A stretch of DNA of 64,000 nucleotides from Nodularia sp. NIES-3585 (GTDB taxonomy: Bacteria; Cyanobacteriota; Cyanobacteriia; Cyanobacteriales; Nostocaceae), in contig NZ_BDUB01000001.1 of assembly GCF_002218065.1 (NCBI RefSeq), forward strand, positions 1,868,711 to 1,932,710. Direction: 5' to 3'. Below the pieces are notes generated by a model. That model was not told the DNA's origin. It ran no database searches and was given only the letters and a program-made list of their open reading frames with translations. Both the position numbers and the translations under genes were made by a program. This document shows, piece by piece, positions 34,373 through 42,688 of the stretch. Each line of letters starts with the position of its first letter. The first letter of the stretch is position 1.

Positions 34373-35344
34373 ATGCAGACACAAAAACCATCAGTCAGTC
34401 TAATTCGGGCTACCTCCTACGAAAGCGAGGCTTTACGGGCATCATTAGTCACCCTGCTAGAACCTTTGGGGGGGATGTCTGCCTTTGTCAAACCAGGAAA
34501 TAGAGTATTACTCAAACCCAACCTTCTCACAGGTTCCCGCCCGACAAAAGAGTGTACAACCCGCCGAGAACTGGTTTATGAAGTAGCCCAGATGGTAATA
34601 GCAGCTGGTGGTAAGCCATTTTTAGGCGATAGTCCCGCATTTGGTAGCGCTAAAGGAGTAGCAGAAGCCAACGGCTATCTCCCGCTTTTAGAAGAATTGC
34701 ATATACCTATCATTGAGTTTCACGGTAAGCGTTACGAAACAGTCAACGAAGACTTTAATCACCTGCGGCTGTGCAAAGAAGCCATGGAAGCAGATGTAGT
34801 GATTAATTTACCCAAAGTCAAATCACATATGCAGTTGACATTAACAATGGGGGTTAAAAATCTGTTTGGTTGCGTTCCTGGTAAAATGAAAGCTTGGTGG
34901 CACATGGAAGCGGGGAAAGATGCGAACCGCTTCGGTGAAATGTTAGTAGAAACTGCCAGAGCCATTAATCCCAATTTAACAATTTTAGATGGCATTATCG
35001 GTCATGAAGGTAATGGACCGAGTGGTGGAGAACCTCGTGATTTAGGTATTTTAGCAGCCGCAGCAGATGTATTTGCTTTAGATAGGGCAGTAGTAGAAAT
35101 TCTCAATGTCCCACCCGAACAAGTTCCCACAGTTGCAGCGTCTCAAAGGTTGGGAGTTTGTCCAGAATTAGCTGAGATAGAATTTCCCCATTTACAACCT
35201 GATTTACTCCAAATTGAAGATTGGCAACTACCAGATAAATTAATGCCAATTGATTTTGCCATGCCTCGTGTGATTAAGTCTACATTTAAACACCTTTATA
35301 TTAAGTTTCTCAAGGAACCAATGAGTGTTTATGGTAAAGGTTAG
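34373..35344 (+). CDS. DUF362 domain-containing protein
   Basis: 323 residues of DUF362. Marks: FVKPGNRVLLKPNLLTGSRP, GGKPFLGDSPAFGSAKGVAE, DVVINLPKVKSHMQLTLTMG, VKNLFGCVPGKMKAWWH and NLTILDGIIGHEGNGPSGGE. Many DUF362 proteins carry a C-terminal ferredoxin domain; this one has none. Function unknown; redox or metal binding has been suggested because of the conserved Cys/His. Likely monocistronic. Confidence 0.9.
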   Translation: MQTQKPSVSLIRATSYESEALRASLVTLLEPLGGMSAFVKPGNRVLLKPNLLTGSRPTKECTTRRELVYEVAQMVIAAGGKPFLGDSPAFGSAKGVAEANGYLPLLEELHIPIIEFHGKRYETVNEDFNHLRLCKEAMEADVVINLPKVKSHMQLTLTMGVKNLFGCVPGKMKAWWHMEAGKDANRFGEMLVETARAINPNLTILDGIIGHEGNGPSGGEPRDLGILAAAADVFALDRAVVEILNVPPEQVPTVAASQRLGVCPELAEIEFPHLQPDLLQIEDWQLPDKLMPIDFAMPRVIKSTFKHLYIKFLKEPMSVYGKG

Positions 35345-35705
35345 AGTATTCACACTCCCCGCAGACATCTTTGATCAATCATCATTGCCTAATTCAGGTG
35401 AGTAATTAATGCATAGCCAGATAAAAAATGTGATTTAATTAGCCAAAAGTTAACCGATTCTTAACCCATGAATAATAAATTACAGATCAGAAGTGTAACT
35501 GATCAGTCACCAAGTTAAGATGCCCATATTTCTCTGTGACTTTGTATCAAAAATGGCAGTTGTCAACCTGCTATTATGAAACTAGTCAAAATGGGTGAAC
35601 TTTTTGGCTGCTATATAGTTGACAGTGAAAAAATAGTTACAATAGCATCAAGACTTTCTTTTTAGAGAGTAAACCTACCAGAAAAGTGACAAATTTCAAA
35701 TTTGT
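35345..35705. other. Intergenic region upstream of the small membrane protein gene
   Basis: 361 bp. A TTGACA at 35619-35624 and TAGCAT at 35643-35648 (18-bp spacer) could be a sigma-70-type promoter for the gene at 35706; this is a weak match. CTGATCAGT at about 35497 is a short palindrome. No RNA gene seen. Confidence 0.35.
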
Positions 35706-35891
35706 ATGGACGCAAATAGCCAGTCTGCCAGCCCTACCGATACATATTCCCATCGTTTGGCAGACATTGTGGGAACGGCGATCGCTCTAGTGACTCTAAC
35801 ACTACCTGTGTTTGTCATTGCCCACTATTCGACCGATGTTTCAAATAACCAACCACCCCGAACCTATACAATGCCAATTCGTGGAAACTAA
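35706..35891 (+). CDS. Small single-pass membrane protein (61 aa)
   Basis: Not assigned to a named family. Residues 1-22 are polar (MDANSQSASPTDTYSHRLAD), residues about 23-42 are a membrane segment (VGTAIALVTLTLPVFVIAHY), and the rest is a short polar tail ending RTYTMPIRGN. Sharp domain layout and a following rho-independent-type hairpin at 36077 support a real gene. Could be a small thylakoid or plasma-membrane subunit. Confidence 0.6.
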   Translation: MDANSQSASPTDTYSHRLADIVGTAIALVTLTLPVFVIAHYSTDVSNNQPPRTYTMPIRGN

Positions 35892-36254
35892 ACAACAGGT
35901 GCAAGTAGCATTTCACAGCCAGTTCGCTCGCAGAAGGAGAAAACACCTTGTGATTTGATATTTTGGAGATGTAGTTAACCCGGCATGATCTGAATTTGTA
36001 TTGTCTTCTGACCGATTCAGATATGTGTAGTTGAAGTTTTTTTGTTTCTCACCAGAGATAGATGTCTGAATTGTCGAAAGCGTTGCGGGGAGTTCTCACA
36101 ACGCTTTTTGCTGTTTTGACTTGACATATACTTGCGATGTTGAACAGAAATTCAGATGAATACCTTGGGAAGAAGTCCATCTTGGCATTAAAATTTTACA
36201 GAGGTAGCCATAACTGAGTGCTACCTGAATTTACTGTTATCAGAGGATTTTTTT
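35892..36254. other. Intergenic region with terminator, leader of ppa
   Basis: 363 bp between the small membrane protein and ppa. The terminator at 36077-36109 divides it: sequence before it would be a roughly 180-base 3' UTR, sequence after it must contain the ppa promoter and leader. No other element recognised. Confidence 0.4.
36077..36109 (+). terminator. Rho-independent-type terminator
   Basis: AAAGCGTTG (36077-36085) pairs with CAACGCTTT (36099-36107) around a 13-base loop and runs into TTTTT, then GCTGTTTT. A canonical intrinsic terminator, serving the small gene ending at 35891. Confidence 0.8.
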
Positions 36255-36767
36255 GTGGACTTATCCCGTATTCCTGCCCAACCAAAACCCGGTATACTCA
36301 ACGTTTTAATTGAAATCCCCGGCGGGAGTAAAAATAAATACGAGTTTGACAAGGATTTGGAAGCCTTTGCCTTAGACAGAGTGCTTTATTCTTCGGTACG
36401 ATATCCTTATGACTACGGTTTTGTACCTAACACTTTAGCTGATGATGGTGATCCTCTCGATGGGATGGTGATTATGGATGAACCCACCTTTCCTGGCTGT
36501 GTGATTCCGGCGCGACCCATTGGGATGTTAGAAATGATTGACGGTGGCGATCGCGATGAAAAAATTCTTTGTGTTCCTGACAAAGATCCGCGCTACACTC
36601 ACGTAAGATCACTCAAAGACTTAGCACCACACCGCTTAGATGAAATTGCTGAATTTTTCCGCAGCTATAAAAATTTGGAAAAAAAGGTCACAGAAATTCT
36701 CGGTTGGCAGGATGTTGACAAAGTTGCAGCCTTAGTAGATAAATTCATCCAGGCTGCTAAAGCATAA
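36255..36767 (+). CDS. ppa: Inorganic pyrophosphatase (family I)
   Basis: 170 residues; hydrolyses pyrophosphate with Mg2+. Start GTG 36255 with AGAGGA 8 bases upstream ([20 protein letters not shown]). Marks: [31 protein letters not shown], the signature [10 protein letters not shown] with catalytic Asp residues, and VPDKDPRY. Complete hexameric bacterial-type enzyme. Stands between its own leader and a region with a decayed transposon. Confidence 0.96.
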   Translation: MDLSRIPAQPKPGILNVLIEIPGGSKNKYEFDKDLEAFALDRVLYSSVRYPYDYGFVPNTLADDGDPLDGMVIMDEPTFPGCVIPARPIGMLEMIDGGDRDEKILCVPDKDPRYTHVRSLKDLAPHRLDEIAEFFRSYKNLEKKVTEILGWQDVDKVAALVDKFIQAAKA

Positions 36768-37255
36768 TAGAAAAGTTATGAGTTATAAGTTGTGAGTTAT
36801 GAGTTTTTCTTTTTAACTCCTAACTTCTAACTCTAACTGTCAATTACCTTTTTGACACTCCTCACTCTAAAGAGATGAAGATTCTTGCTTCATTCGTCCG
36901 AACTAGAAACCCGAATACAAGTATTCAAATTTCCCCGTTTGGATACTTCCACAAGCACACACGGACTGCCCGACCGCGTTTGAAAAGACTTTTAATTTCT
37001 GGTTTTTACTCCCACATTTGTACAAGATTTAGGATTTATACTACCAGGGTTTCGGATCAGGAGTCGTCCGCTTGACCTACTTCGTTTTTTATTTGTGCGC
37101 TTTACCGCTAAAGCTATAATACCACAAAGGCCGTCCTAGAAGGCGATGCACTGAGCCTGTCGAAGTGATGGGGCTTTAAACCCAGTTTTTTGGTAAAGGC
37201 ACAAACAGCTTTCGCTGGTTGTCATTTGCAAAAAATGCTATAAAATCGAAAAAAA
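36768..37255. other. Intergenic region with repeats and transposon debris
   Basis: 488 bp. 36776-36835 has imperfect GTTATGAGTTATAAGTT-type repeats. 36850-37035 is a tnpB remnant on the minus strand (separate entry). 37135-37180 carries the fragment GCACTGAGCCTGTCGAAGTG, common in cyanobacterial intergenic repeats. The last 70 bases contain the panD promoter/leader. Confidence 0.5.
36850..37035 (-). pseudogene. Remnant of an IS200/IS605-type tnpB C-terminus with the element's right end
   Basis: On the minus strand one frame reads LYKCGSKNQKLKVF, then SNAVGQSVCACGSIQTG, a stop, then FGRMKQESSSL. The NAVGQSVxACGG ... KQE pattern is typical of the C-terminal tails of cyanobacterial TnpB proteins. 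It is followed by a hairpin-like CATCTCTTTAGAGTG and GAGGAGTGTCAA (36853-36881), like the right ends of these elements. Upstream the frame is broken by several stops. The open frame on the plus strand here is a shadow. Assignment rests on motif memory only. Confidence 0.5.
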
Positions 37256-37639
37256 ATGCAGCGTACTGTCCTTTTGGCAAAAATTCATAACTGCACCCTC
37301 ACGGGGGCAAATATCAACTACGTGGGTAGTATTAGCGTTGATCAAGTTTTATTAGATAAAGCTGGCATCTTACCTTATGAACAAGTTCAAGTAGTGAATA
37401 ATGCTAATGGTGAGCGTTTTATTACTTATGCCATACCTGCGGTTGCTAATTCGGGCATAATTGAGCTAAATGGGGCGGCAGCACGACTGGGCATTACAGG
37501 CGATCGCTTGATTATAATGGCTTACGGGCAGTTCACTCCAGAAGAGTTAAAAAATTACTCTCCTACAGTAGTCATTGTGGACGAAAAGAACCAGCCTTTG
37601 GAAGTACGCCACTACGATGACCTGCTCAGTCAGGTCTAA
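37256..37639 (+). CDS. panD: Aspartate 1-decarboxylase (pyruvoyl-dependent)
   Basis: 127 residues. Makes beta-alanine for pantothenate/CoA. Self-cleavage site is the Gly-Ser bond in NYVGSISVD (about 24-25), giving the pyruvoyl group. Other marks: [50 protein letters not shown]. Complete length. The MBL-fold gene starts 8 bp after its stop, so the two are probably one transcript. aspA (the consumer of the same substrate) lies 3 kb upstream. Confidence 0.96.
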   Translation: MQRTVLLAKIHNCTLTGANINYVGSISVDQVLLDKAGILPYEQVQVVNNANGERFITYAIPAVANSGIIELNGAAARLGITGDRLIIMAYGQFTPEELKNYSPTVVIVDEKNQPLEVRHYDDLLSQV

Positions 37640-37647
37640 CTGTAAAA

Positions 37648-38550
37648 ATGTCAAATTTTGAGTTATCAGGTTCTCAAAGCTACTTAACAGAAGAGTTAAT
37701 CGTTCCCCCACGTGATTCTGTGGGTGAATTTATGGTGACATTCTGGGGTGTCAGAGGTTTGATTCCCACTCCATGCAGCAGCACCCACCGCTATGGAGGT
37801 AACACGGCTTGTATAGAAATATCTGTAGCAGGCAAACACCTGATTTTTGATGGTGGGACAGGTTTACGCATCCTTGGGAGAACTTGGCAGAAGCGAGAAG
37901 AGCCAGTAGAAGCCCATTTGTTTTTTACTAACTCTCAATCAAATCATATTCAAGGCTTTCCCTTTTTTGCCCCGGCGTTTGTCAGCAAAAATTGCTTTCA
38001 CATTTATGGTATGGCTGCTTCAAATGGCGCTTCCATTAAACAATGTCTGTGTGATCAGATGCTCCAGCCTTTGTTTCCTTATCCTTTACAGGCAATGCAA
38101 TCTCAATTGCAATTCTATCATCTGACTGCGGGGAGTGAGGTGAACTTAGATGATGTCACCATTACCACGGCATTGATTAATCAAAGTCAAAATTCCGTTG
38201 GGTATCGCGTTACTAACCAAGAATATAGTGTTGCTTACGTTACAGATTTACACAAAAATCTGGAGCAAGTCGAACGCGATCGCATTTTACAGATTATTCA
38301 AGATGCTGATTTGCTTATTGCTAATGCTACCTACAATCCTCCCACAGCTTACAACCATGAAGCCACTGATGTCCACTGGAAAACCGCTGTAGAGTTGGCA
38401 AAAAGCGCAGGTGTGAAACAGTTGGTCATCTCTCAGCACCATCCTGATGATAACGATGACTTTCTTGACAAAGTACAACTAGAAGTTCAATCTGTTTTTC
38501 CCAAAGCATTACTAGCCTGTGAAGGTTTAGTATTATCAGTTGGTAGCTAA
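37648..38550 (+). CDS. Metallo-beta-lactamase-fold protein with degenerate metal site
   Basis: 300 residues. The fold is recognisable from VTFWGVRGLIPTPCSSTHRY, GGNTACIEIS, LIFDGGTGLRILG and QGFPFFAPAF, all typical of cyanobacterial MBL hydrolases. The metal motif HxHxDH is replaced by NSQSNH (residues 95-100), losing three of four ligands, while a late H in LVISQHHPDD remains. It is therefore likely inactive as a zinc hydrolase. It begins 8 bp after panD. The downstream side is a repeat-filled junction. Confidence 0.85.
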   Translation: MSNFELSGSQSYLTEELIVPPRDSVGEFMVTFWGVRGLIPTPCSSTHRYGGNTACIEISVAGKHLIFDGGTGLRILGRTWQKREEPVEAHLFFTNSQSNHIQGFPFFAPAFVSKNCFHIYGMAASNGASIKQCLCDQMLQPLFPYPLQAMQSQLQFYHLTAGSEVNLDDVTITTALINQSQNSVGYRVTNQEYSVAYVTDLHKNLEQVERDRILQIIQDADLLIANATYNPPTAYNHEATDVHWKTAVELAKSAGVKQLVISQHHPDDNDDFLDKVQLEVQSVFPKALLACEGLVLSVGS

Positions 38551-38584
38551 GAGGTTGTTTGAAAAGTCTAATTTATTACATATC

Positions 38585-38760
38585 TGGCGACTAGAAGTCG
38601 CGGCTATACAAACTAAACCCGCCTGCGCGGGTTAAAAAACCCATTTTTTCATTATTAGTCCACGCAGGTGGACTTCCCTACGGTCAGCCGCTACGCGTCA
38701 TGCCTGTGTAGTAGCGTACAGCCTGCGGCCTCGGAGGTTCCATGGAACGCCTCTACAGGG
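38585..38760. repeat. Composite intergenic repeat with several palindromes
   Basis: Starts with GCGACTAGAAGTCGC, then AACCCGCCTGCGCGGGTT, then TCCACGCAGGTGGA, each a small hairpin; ends with GTTCCATGGAAC (38737-38748) and CCTCTACAGG. The first part matches from memory a repeat widespread in Nostoc genomes. It sits between two convergent genes. Confidence 0.7.
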
Positions 38761-38772
38761 GTTTTGACATCA

Positions 38773-39594
38773 TTAAAAATCGTGTTCATACTTCAAATCA
38801 GCAACGCCGTTATTTATAACACTCTGAATCAGAAATAGATGATCTTTTTGTGCAGGATGAAAATCTGGTCTGCAAAAATCTATGGCATTTAAAAATACTT
38901 TACACAAGAATTTATCTTTGGTAATCCAAAACTCAAACAATTCTTGCCAAACTTTTTTGTCCAAGAGTTTTTTATCTTGATACAACAGCATAGCCATACC
39001 CAAATTTAGAAACCAAAAAACTAAAATATGACCTACGAACATACCAAATATACGCAATAAGTAATTATTAGTTGCACTTTGTAATACATCAAATACAACT
39101 GCTTTGTGTTCCAGTTCTTCTGCTGCGTGCCATTCAAAAAGTTCCTTTAATAATGGTTGTGCCGCCTCGAAAAAATGATATTCTAAGGCAAATTCAGCCA
39201 ATAGAGTAGTTAAATGTTCAATTCCTACACTAATTGCTAAATTGAAATTAGGACTCATACGGCGTGCCAAAATTTCAAAAAAAAGTATCCGCAGACAAAT
39301 AAGATAAGTATCGAATTTATAGCCTAAAAAGTGCAAATTATGCCAAAACTTTTGATGTTGCAGTGAATGTTGCCCTTCTTGACCTATGAATGCTTTCGCA
39401 TCTTGCTTTAGTTGGGGATTGTTAATGAAATTTATTCTCTGATTAACGTTTTGAATCAGATATTTTTCGACATCGCAAACCCCAATGGTAAAGCTATTAA
39501 ACAAGTGTGTCTTGAAAGCACTTTGCTCAAACCAGTATCTTTCAGTATTTTGAGAAAAATCAAATTTTAATTGCCGTACTTTTATTTTTCTCAT
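38773..39594 (-). CDS. Predicted metal-dependent hydrolase (PF10118 family)
   Basis: About 273 residues from ATG 39594 (MRKIKVRQLKFDFSQNTERY), preferred over an in-frame ATG at 39612. A helical family with probable di-metal ligands in FIGQEGQHSLQHQKFWHN, SVGIEHLTTLLAEFALE and EWHAAEELEHKAVVFDV, like a ferritin-type bundle. Two hydrophobic stretches (FGMFVGHILVFWFLNLGMAM) suggest membrane contact. Function unknown. Flanked by a convergent repeat and a minus-strand gene upstream of TrpD-like. Confidence 0.82.
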   Translation of the reverse strand: MRKIKVRQLKFDFSQNTERYWFEQSAFKTHLFNSFTIGVCDVEKYLIQNVNQRINFINNPQLKQDAKAFIGQEGQHSLQHQKFWHNLHFLGYKFDTYLICLRILFFEILARRMSPNFNLAISVGIEHLTTLLAEFALEYHFFEAAQPLLKELFEWHAAEELEHKAVVFDVLQSATNNYLLRIFGMFVGHILVFWFLNLGMAMLLYQDKKLLDKKVWQELFEFWITKDKFLCKVFLNAIDFCRPDFHPAQKDHLFLIQSVINNGVADLKYEHDF

Positions 39595-39745
39595 GTGAAT
39601 TAAGAGTATCAAACTATTAATTTAGATAAACTTTTACATCTCACACTATATTAATTTTACAACTCAAACTTGCTGAAGGCATAGCCGAAGAAAAAAGAGC
39701 GCTGGAATGTCCAAAATATTTACTTTTGCCATTCGTCTCTTAATT

Positions 39746-40816
39746 TTATCCTCGATGAGCAACTGTTTGGCTAGCAGAATTGACTACTTGTCTAAGTTGT
39801 TGGAGTTTGGCAGCTACCGCACCATGATTGAGTAATTCCGCCGCTGTGGTTAAACCTGATGGCATATCCGAACAAATACCACTGCGCCAGAGATAAAATC
39901 CACCATTCCATAAGGCTGTTTGCATTAGTTCCCCAGGTTGACCGGCTAAAACTTCCTGGATTTGAGTCAGTAATTCTTCGGTAGTTCCTAAAGGTACATT
40001 CTTGGTAGTAATACCATAATCGTGGGGTGAGAGCAGCAATCTTTCAATTTCTTGGGGCGTTTTAGACAAAGCGATAATTGCAGTGCGATCGCGTGGTAAA
40101 TCGCAACTACCTTCTAATCCCTTAATTAAAGTATACTTGTGGACTTTTCGCAGATCCAAGGCGACCCGAAACATGGCTTCTGTGGGCGGATGAACAAAAC
40201 CAGCCACAAGATGAGCCTCCCCAGCATAAGGACACCAGATTAATTCCATGGTCGCGAAAGGTGGGCGCTTGCCGAGTTGGTCGCGATATTCCCACATAGC
40301 GTTCGTTAAGGGAAAATGCACAGGTGTATAAATAAAGCCGATTTTTGTTTGCTCAAATACCTGCTGGGTTTTGGCTAGGGGTAAAGCAGTCCAATCCACA
40401 CCTAACCCTTGCCAAATCTCGATCAGGGGTAAGCCATATTTTGTGGGTAGGCGATCGCCTCCGTGCATGATTACTGGTTGTCCTGCTGTGGCGAGTAATA
40501 ATGCTGTAACTATGCTGATTGGTGCGGTGCGCGTTCTGCCATCATAAGGTAGTCCCAAAACCATCGCCGGAGGTGCAGAAGCCAGGGCTTGCAGTTTTGG
40601 CCCCAATTCCTCATAAGCATCTAACATCCCGGCTAACTCTTCCCCGGTGGGTCGCCTGATGCGATGGGCGATTAAAAACGCCCCAATTTGGGCTGGTTTG
40701 GCAACACCTTCCAGCATCATTTTAGTAGCGGTGGCTGCTTCAGCACGAGTTAAATTCTCGGCTGTGTGGGTTCCACTACCTACCTTTTTAAGTAAATCTC
40801 TAAATGCGTTGCTCAT
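39746..40816 (-). CDS. Anthranilate phosphoribosyltransferase-family protein (TrpD-like)
   Basis: 356 residues of the TrpD2-like branch rather than true TrpD. Marks: NLTRAEAATATKMMLEGVAK, PAQIGAFLIAHRIRRPTGEE, a GGDRLPTKYGL region in place of the canonical GTGGD loop (VIMHGGDRLPTK), and FIYTPVHFPLTNAMW. TrpD2 proteins bind nucleic acid in E. coli (YbiB) rather than making tryptophan, so the role may differ. It starts 43 bp upstream of the LysR gene stop on the same strand. Confidence 0.88.
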   Translation of the reverse strand: MSNAFRDLLKKVGSGTHTAENLTRAEAATATKMMLEGVAKPAQIGAFLIAHRIRRPTGEELAGMLDAYEELGPKLQALASAPPAMVLGLPYDGRTRTAPISIVTALLLATAGQPVIMHGGDRLPTKYGLPLIEIWQGLGVDWTALPLAKTQQVFEQTKIGFIYTPVHFPLTNAMWEYRDQLGKRPPFATMELIWCPYAGEAHLVAGFVHPPTEAMFRVALDLRKVHKYTLIKGLEGSCDLPRDRTAIIALSKTPQEIERLLLSPHDYGITTKNVPLGTTEELLTQIQEVLAGQPGELMQTALWNGGFYLWRSGICSDMPSGLTTAAELLNHGAVAAKLQQLRQVVNSASQTVAHRG

Positions 40817-40859
40817 GGCAGCAATTAGTCAACAGTCAACATTTTGAATAATCATAGCT

Positions 40860-41783
40860 TTAGGAAGCGGATCGCTGCTGCTGAAATTGCGGGGGAATAT
40901 ATTCCAGTACGAGTTGCCAAAAGTTCTGAATGGGAGGTATCTGGAGACGGTCTTGAGTTGTAACCATCACTACCCGACGCGTAAAACCAGAATTATCAGC
41001 TAAGGGACGTACTGCTAGTGTAGAGTCATTCCGTGCTTCCATGAGTGCTGAGTAAGGTAACAAAGCCACTAATTGCCCTTGGCGCACGACTCCCCGGAAA
41101 GCATCTAAGGTATTTACTTCTAACGCTGCTTGAAGTTTAGCGTCCAAGCGTTCAAATTTATCTTGCACTAGCCGTTGCATTCCATAACCGTCTTTGAAAA
41201 CTACTTGGGGATAACGCACTAATTCTGACCAAGGAATACTTTCATATTGGGCTAGGGGATGATGGGCGGCTGTCAGCACTTCTATTGACTCTTCATATAG
41301 GGCTTCTACTACCATTTCTCTCCCAGTGGTTAAGAAGCGATTATTCATCACAATGGCTAAATCTACTAATCCATCTTTGAGGACTTTTAAAGCGCGATCG
41401 CTACCCAATGAGGTTACCCGCAATTGTACTTCGGGATATTCATGACAAAATTTTTGTAAAACTGGTGGTAGGTAAGAAGCACACAGCGAATGAATCGCCG
41501 CAATACAAAGTTCTGGTTGCTTACCGGCGATTAAATCTGTTAATTCCTGTGTAGCAGTTTGCCACTCCTGGCATATTTTGCGGACACGAGGTAGCAAACA
41601 TTCACCACCTATAGTTAGCTTGGCATGATTGGTACGGTGAAATAGTTCTACGCCCAGATCAGCTTCTAGTGACTGAATTTGGCGACTGATGGTCGATTGA
41701 GTCACACCGCATTTTCGGGCTGCTTGTTGGAAACTCCCTGTTTGGGCGATCGCCAGAAAGGCTTGCAACTGCTCTAGTCGCAT
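40860..41783 (-). CDS. LysR-family transcription regulator
   Basis: 307 residues: N-terminal winged HTH (MRLEQLQAFLAIAQTGSFQQ, AARKCGVTQSTISRQIQSLE) and a C-terminal periplasmic-binding-like effector domain (LCIAAIHSLCASYLPPVLQK; VDLAIVMNNRFL; FKDGYGMQRLVQDKFE). It could be related to PacR, a carbon/photosynthesis regulator in Anabaena, but I cannot confirm this. It lies 43 bp before the TrpD-like gene on the same strand. The 632-bp upstream region would hold its promoter and its usual autoregulatory site. Confidence 0.9.
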   Translation of the reverse strand: MRLEQLQAFLAIAQTGSFQQAARKCGVTQSTISRQIQSLEADLGVELFHRTNHAKLTIGGECLLPRVRKICQEWQTATQELTDLIAGKQPELCIAAIHSLCASYLPPVLQKFCHEYPEVQLRVTSLGSDRALKVLKDGLVDLAIVMNNRFLTTGREMVVEALYEESIEVLTAAHHPLAQYESIPWSELVRYPQVVFKDGYGMQRLVQDKFERLDAKLQAALEVNTLDAFRGVVRQGQLVALLPYSALMEARNDSTLAVRPLADNSGFTRRVVMVTTQDRLQIPPIQNFWQLVLEYIPPQFQQQRSAS

Positions 41784-42415
41784 TTTTATGTAGCCTGAAT
41801 TACATTTATTAAGTTAACGGTTTTTTCTGTGCCATTTAGTAAAGTCTGTTACATTTTTTTTGATATATATATTTATTTGTATCAATACCTTTGCCAAAAT
41901 AAGAGGCTACAACGATTTTGGCAAAACTGGCAAAATCACCGATACATAGGCATTTCGCTAAAAAGGTAGTTTTTCATATCAAACCCTTGTACTGCGGTTA
42001 ATACGTTAAAAACCCCTTGTGGGAAACCTTGAAGGAATTTTTATGACCTATTGTTTTTGCCAAGCCTAAAATAAATGGGAATTAATGGTTAATGCATAAT
42101 CAACTCACCCTCGTAAATTGGCTACAGTATTGTTGTATCAATCCAGTTTTACTACTCGCATTATCAAACATTTTTGGCTAATTTTACCTAAAAAATACTT
42201 ATTTATTCGATTTGCCGTAAATTATGCAGTTTCAGCAACACAACATTTATACAACTATAGCAACCGCCAAGGAGGTTAAGACATAAACGGATAATTAAAC
42301 TTAGACACCAAAAGGGTTTTAACCCACTCCCCACTCCCCACTCCCCACTCCCTACTCCCTACTCCCTACTCCCTACTCCCCAGCTATAACTTGAATACTT
42401 TAGTCTGTAGAACTT
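41784..42415. other. Intergenic region between LysR gene and the R-M system
   Basis: 632 bp of AT-rich sequence, marking the left boundary of the R-M island. Its last 90 bp hold a heptamer array (42326-42381: CCACTCC then CTACTCC units) and the C-protein operator. GGAGG at about 42271 is not followed by a start codon. No RNA gene seen. Confidence 0.4.
42326..42381. repeat. STRR heptamer array CCACTCC / CTACTCC
   Basis: Eight consecutive 7-base units, the first CCACTCC and the later CTACTCC, ending 10 bases before the controller operator. The same array is found at 4232 and, reversed, at 63857. Confidence 0.85.
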
Positions 42416-42425
42416 TTGTATTCAA
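42391..42425 (+). promoter_or_regulatory. Putative double C-protein operator upstream of the controller gene
   Basis: Two adjacent 16-base boxes, GAATACTTTAGTCTGT (42393-42408) and TAGAACTTTTGTATTC (42408-42423), share 12 and 11 of 16 bases with the perfect palindrome GAATACTATAGTATTC before the methyltransferase gene. Their centres are 15 bp apart, and the outer edges TTGAATAC/GTATTCAA are mutually inverted. This fits the tandem-site operators of C proteins, whose consensus core is ACTATAGT. Confidence 0.65.
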
Positions 42426-42442
42426 TATCCTATGCTTTTTTC

Positions 42443-42688
42443 ATGCAGCCCAGTAAACTAGATCAAATTTTAGGACTAGAACTACAGCGTCATCGCACCG
42501 AAAAAGGTTGGTCACAGGAGTATCTTGCAGAAGTTACAGGTCTGCACAGAACTTACATCAGCCAGCTTGAGCGAGGGCTAAAAAGTCCATCTGTTAGAGT
42601 TCTCAGCCATATTACTCATTCATTGGGTATAACAATGAGTCAATTTTTACAAGCCGTAGAGGAATCTCTGAGTGTTGAAGGACGATGA
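42443..42688 (+). CDS. Controller (C) protein of the type II R-M system, XRE-family HTH
   Basis: 81 residues from ATG 42443; an in-frame TTG at 42416 would add nine residues but would lie inside the operator. Product MQPSKLDQILGLELQRHRTE is followed by the HTH: GWSQEYLAEVTGLHRTYISQ, LERGLKSPSVRVLSHITHSL. Size and sequence are those of C proteins, which activate their own and the endonuclease gene late after entry. No clear ribosome-binding site, as often in leaderless C transcripts. Its stop overlaps the endonuclease start by 17 bases. Confidence 0.88.
   Translation: MQPSKLDQILGLELQRHRTEKGWSQEYLAEVTGLHRTYISQLERGLKSPSVRVLSHITHSLGITMSQFLQAVEESLSVEGR

Noticed and set aside
36875-37075. 66-residue plus-strand open frame after ppa
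   Set aside because: Lies antisense to the tnpB tail, with an improbable residue mix (many Arg/Ser/Thr) and no ribosome-binding site.
42326-42381. CRISPR-like regular repeats
   Set aside because: The 7-base units are contiguous with no spacers; they are STRR heptamers.
41784-42415. tRNA or small RNA gene in the 632-bp region
   Set aside because: No cloverleaf, no TTCRANY arm and no terminator found by eye.
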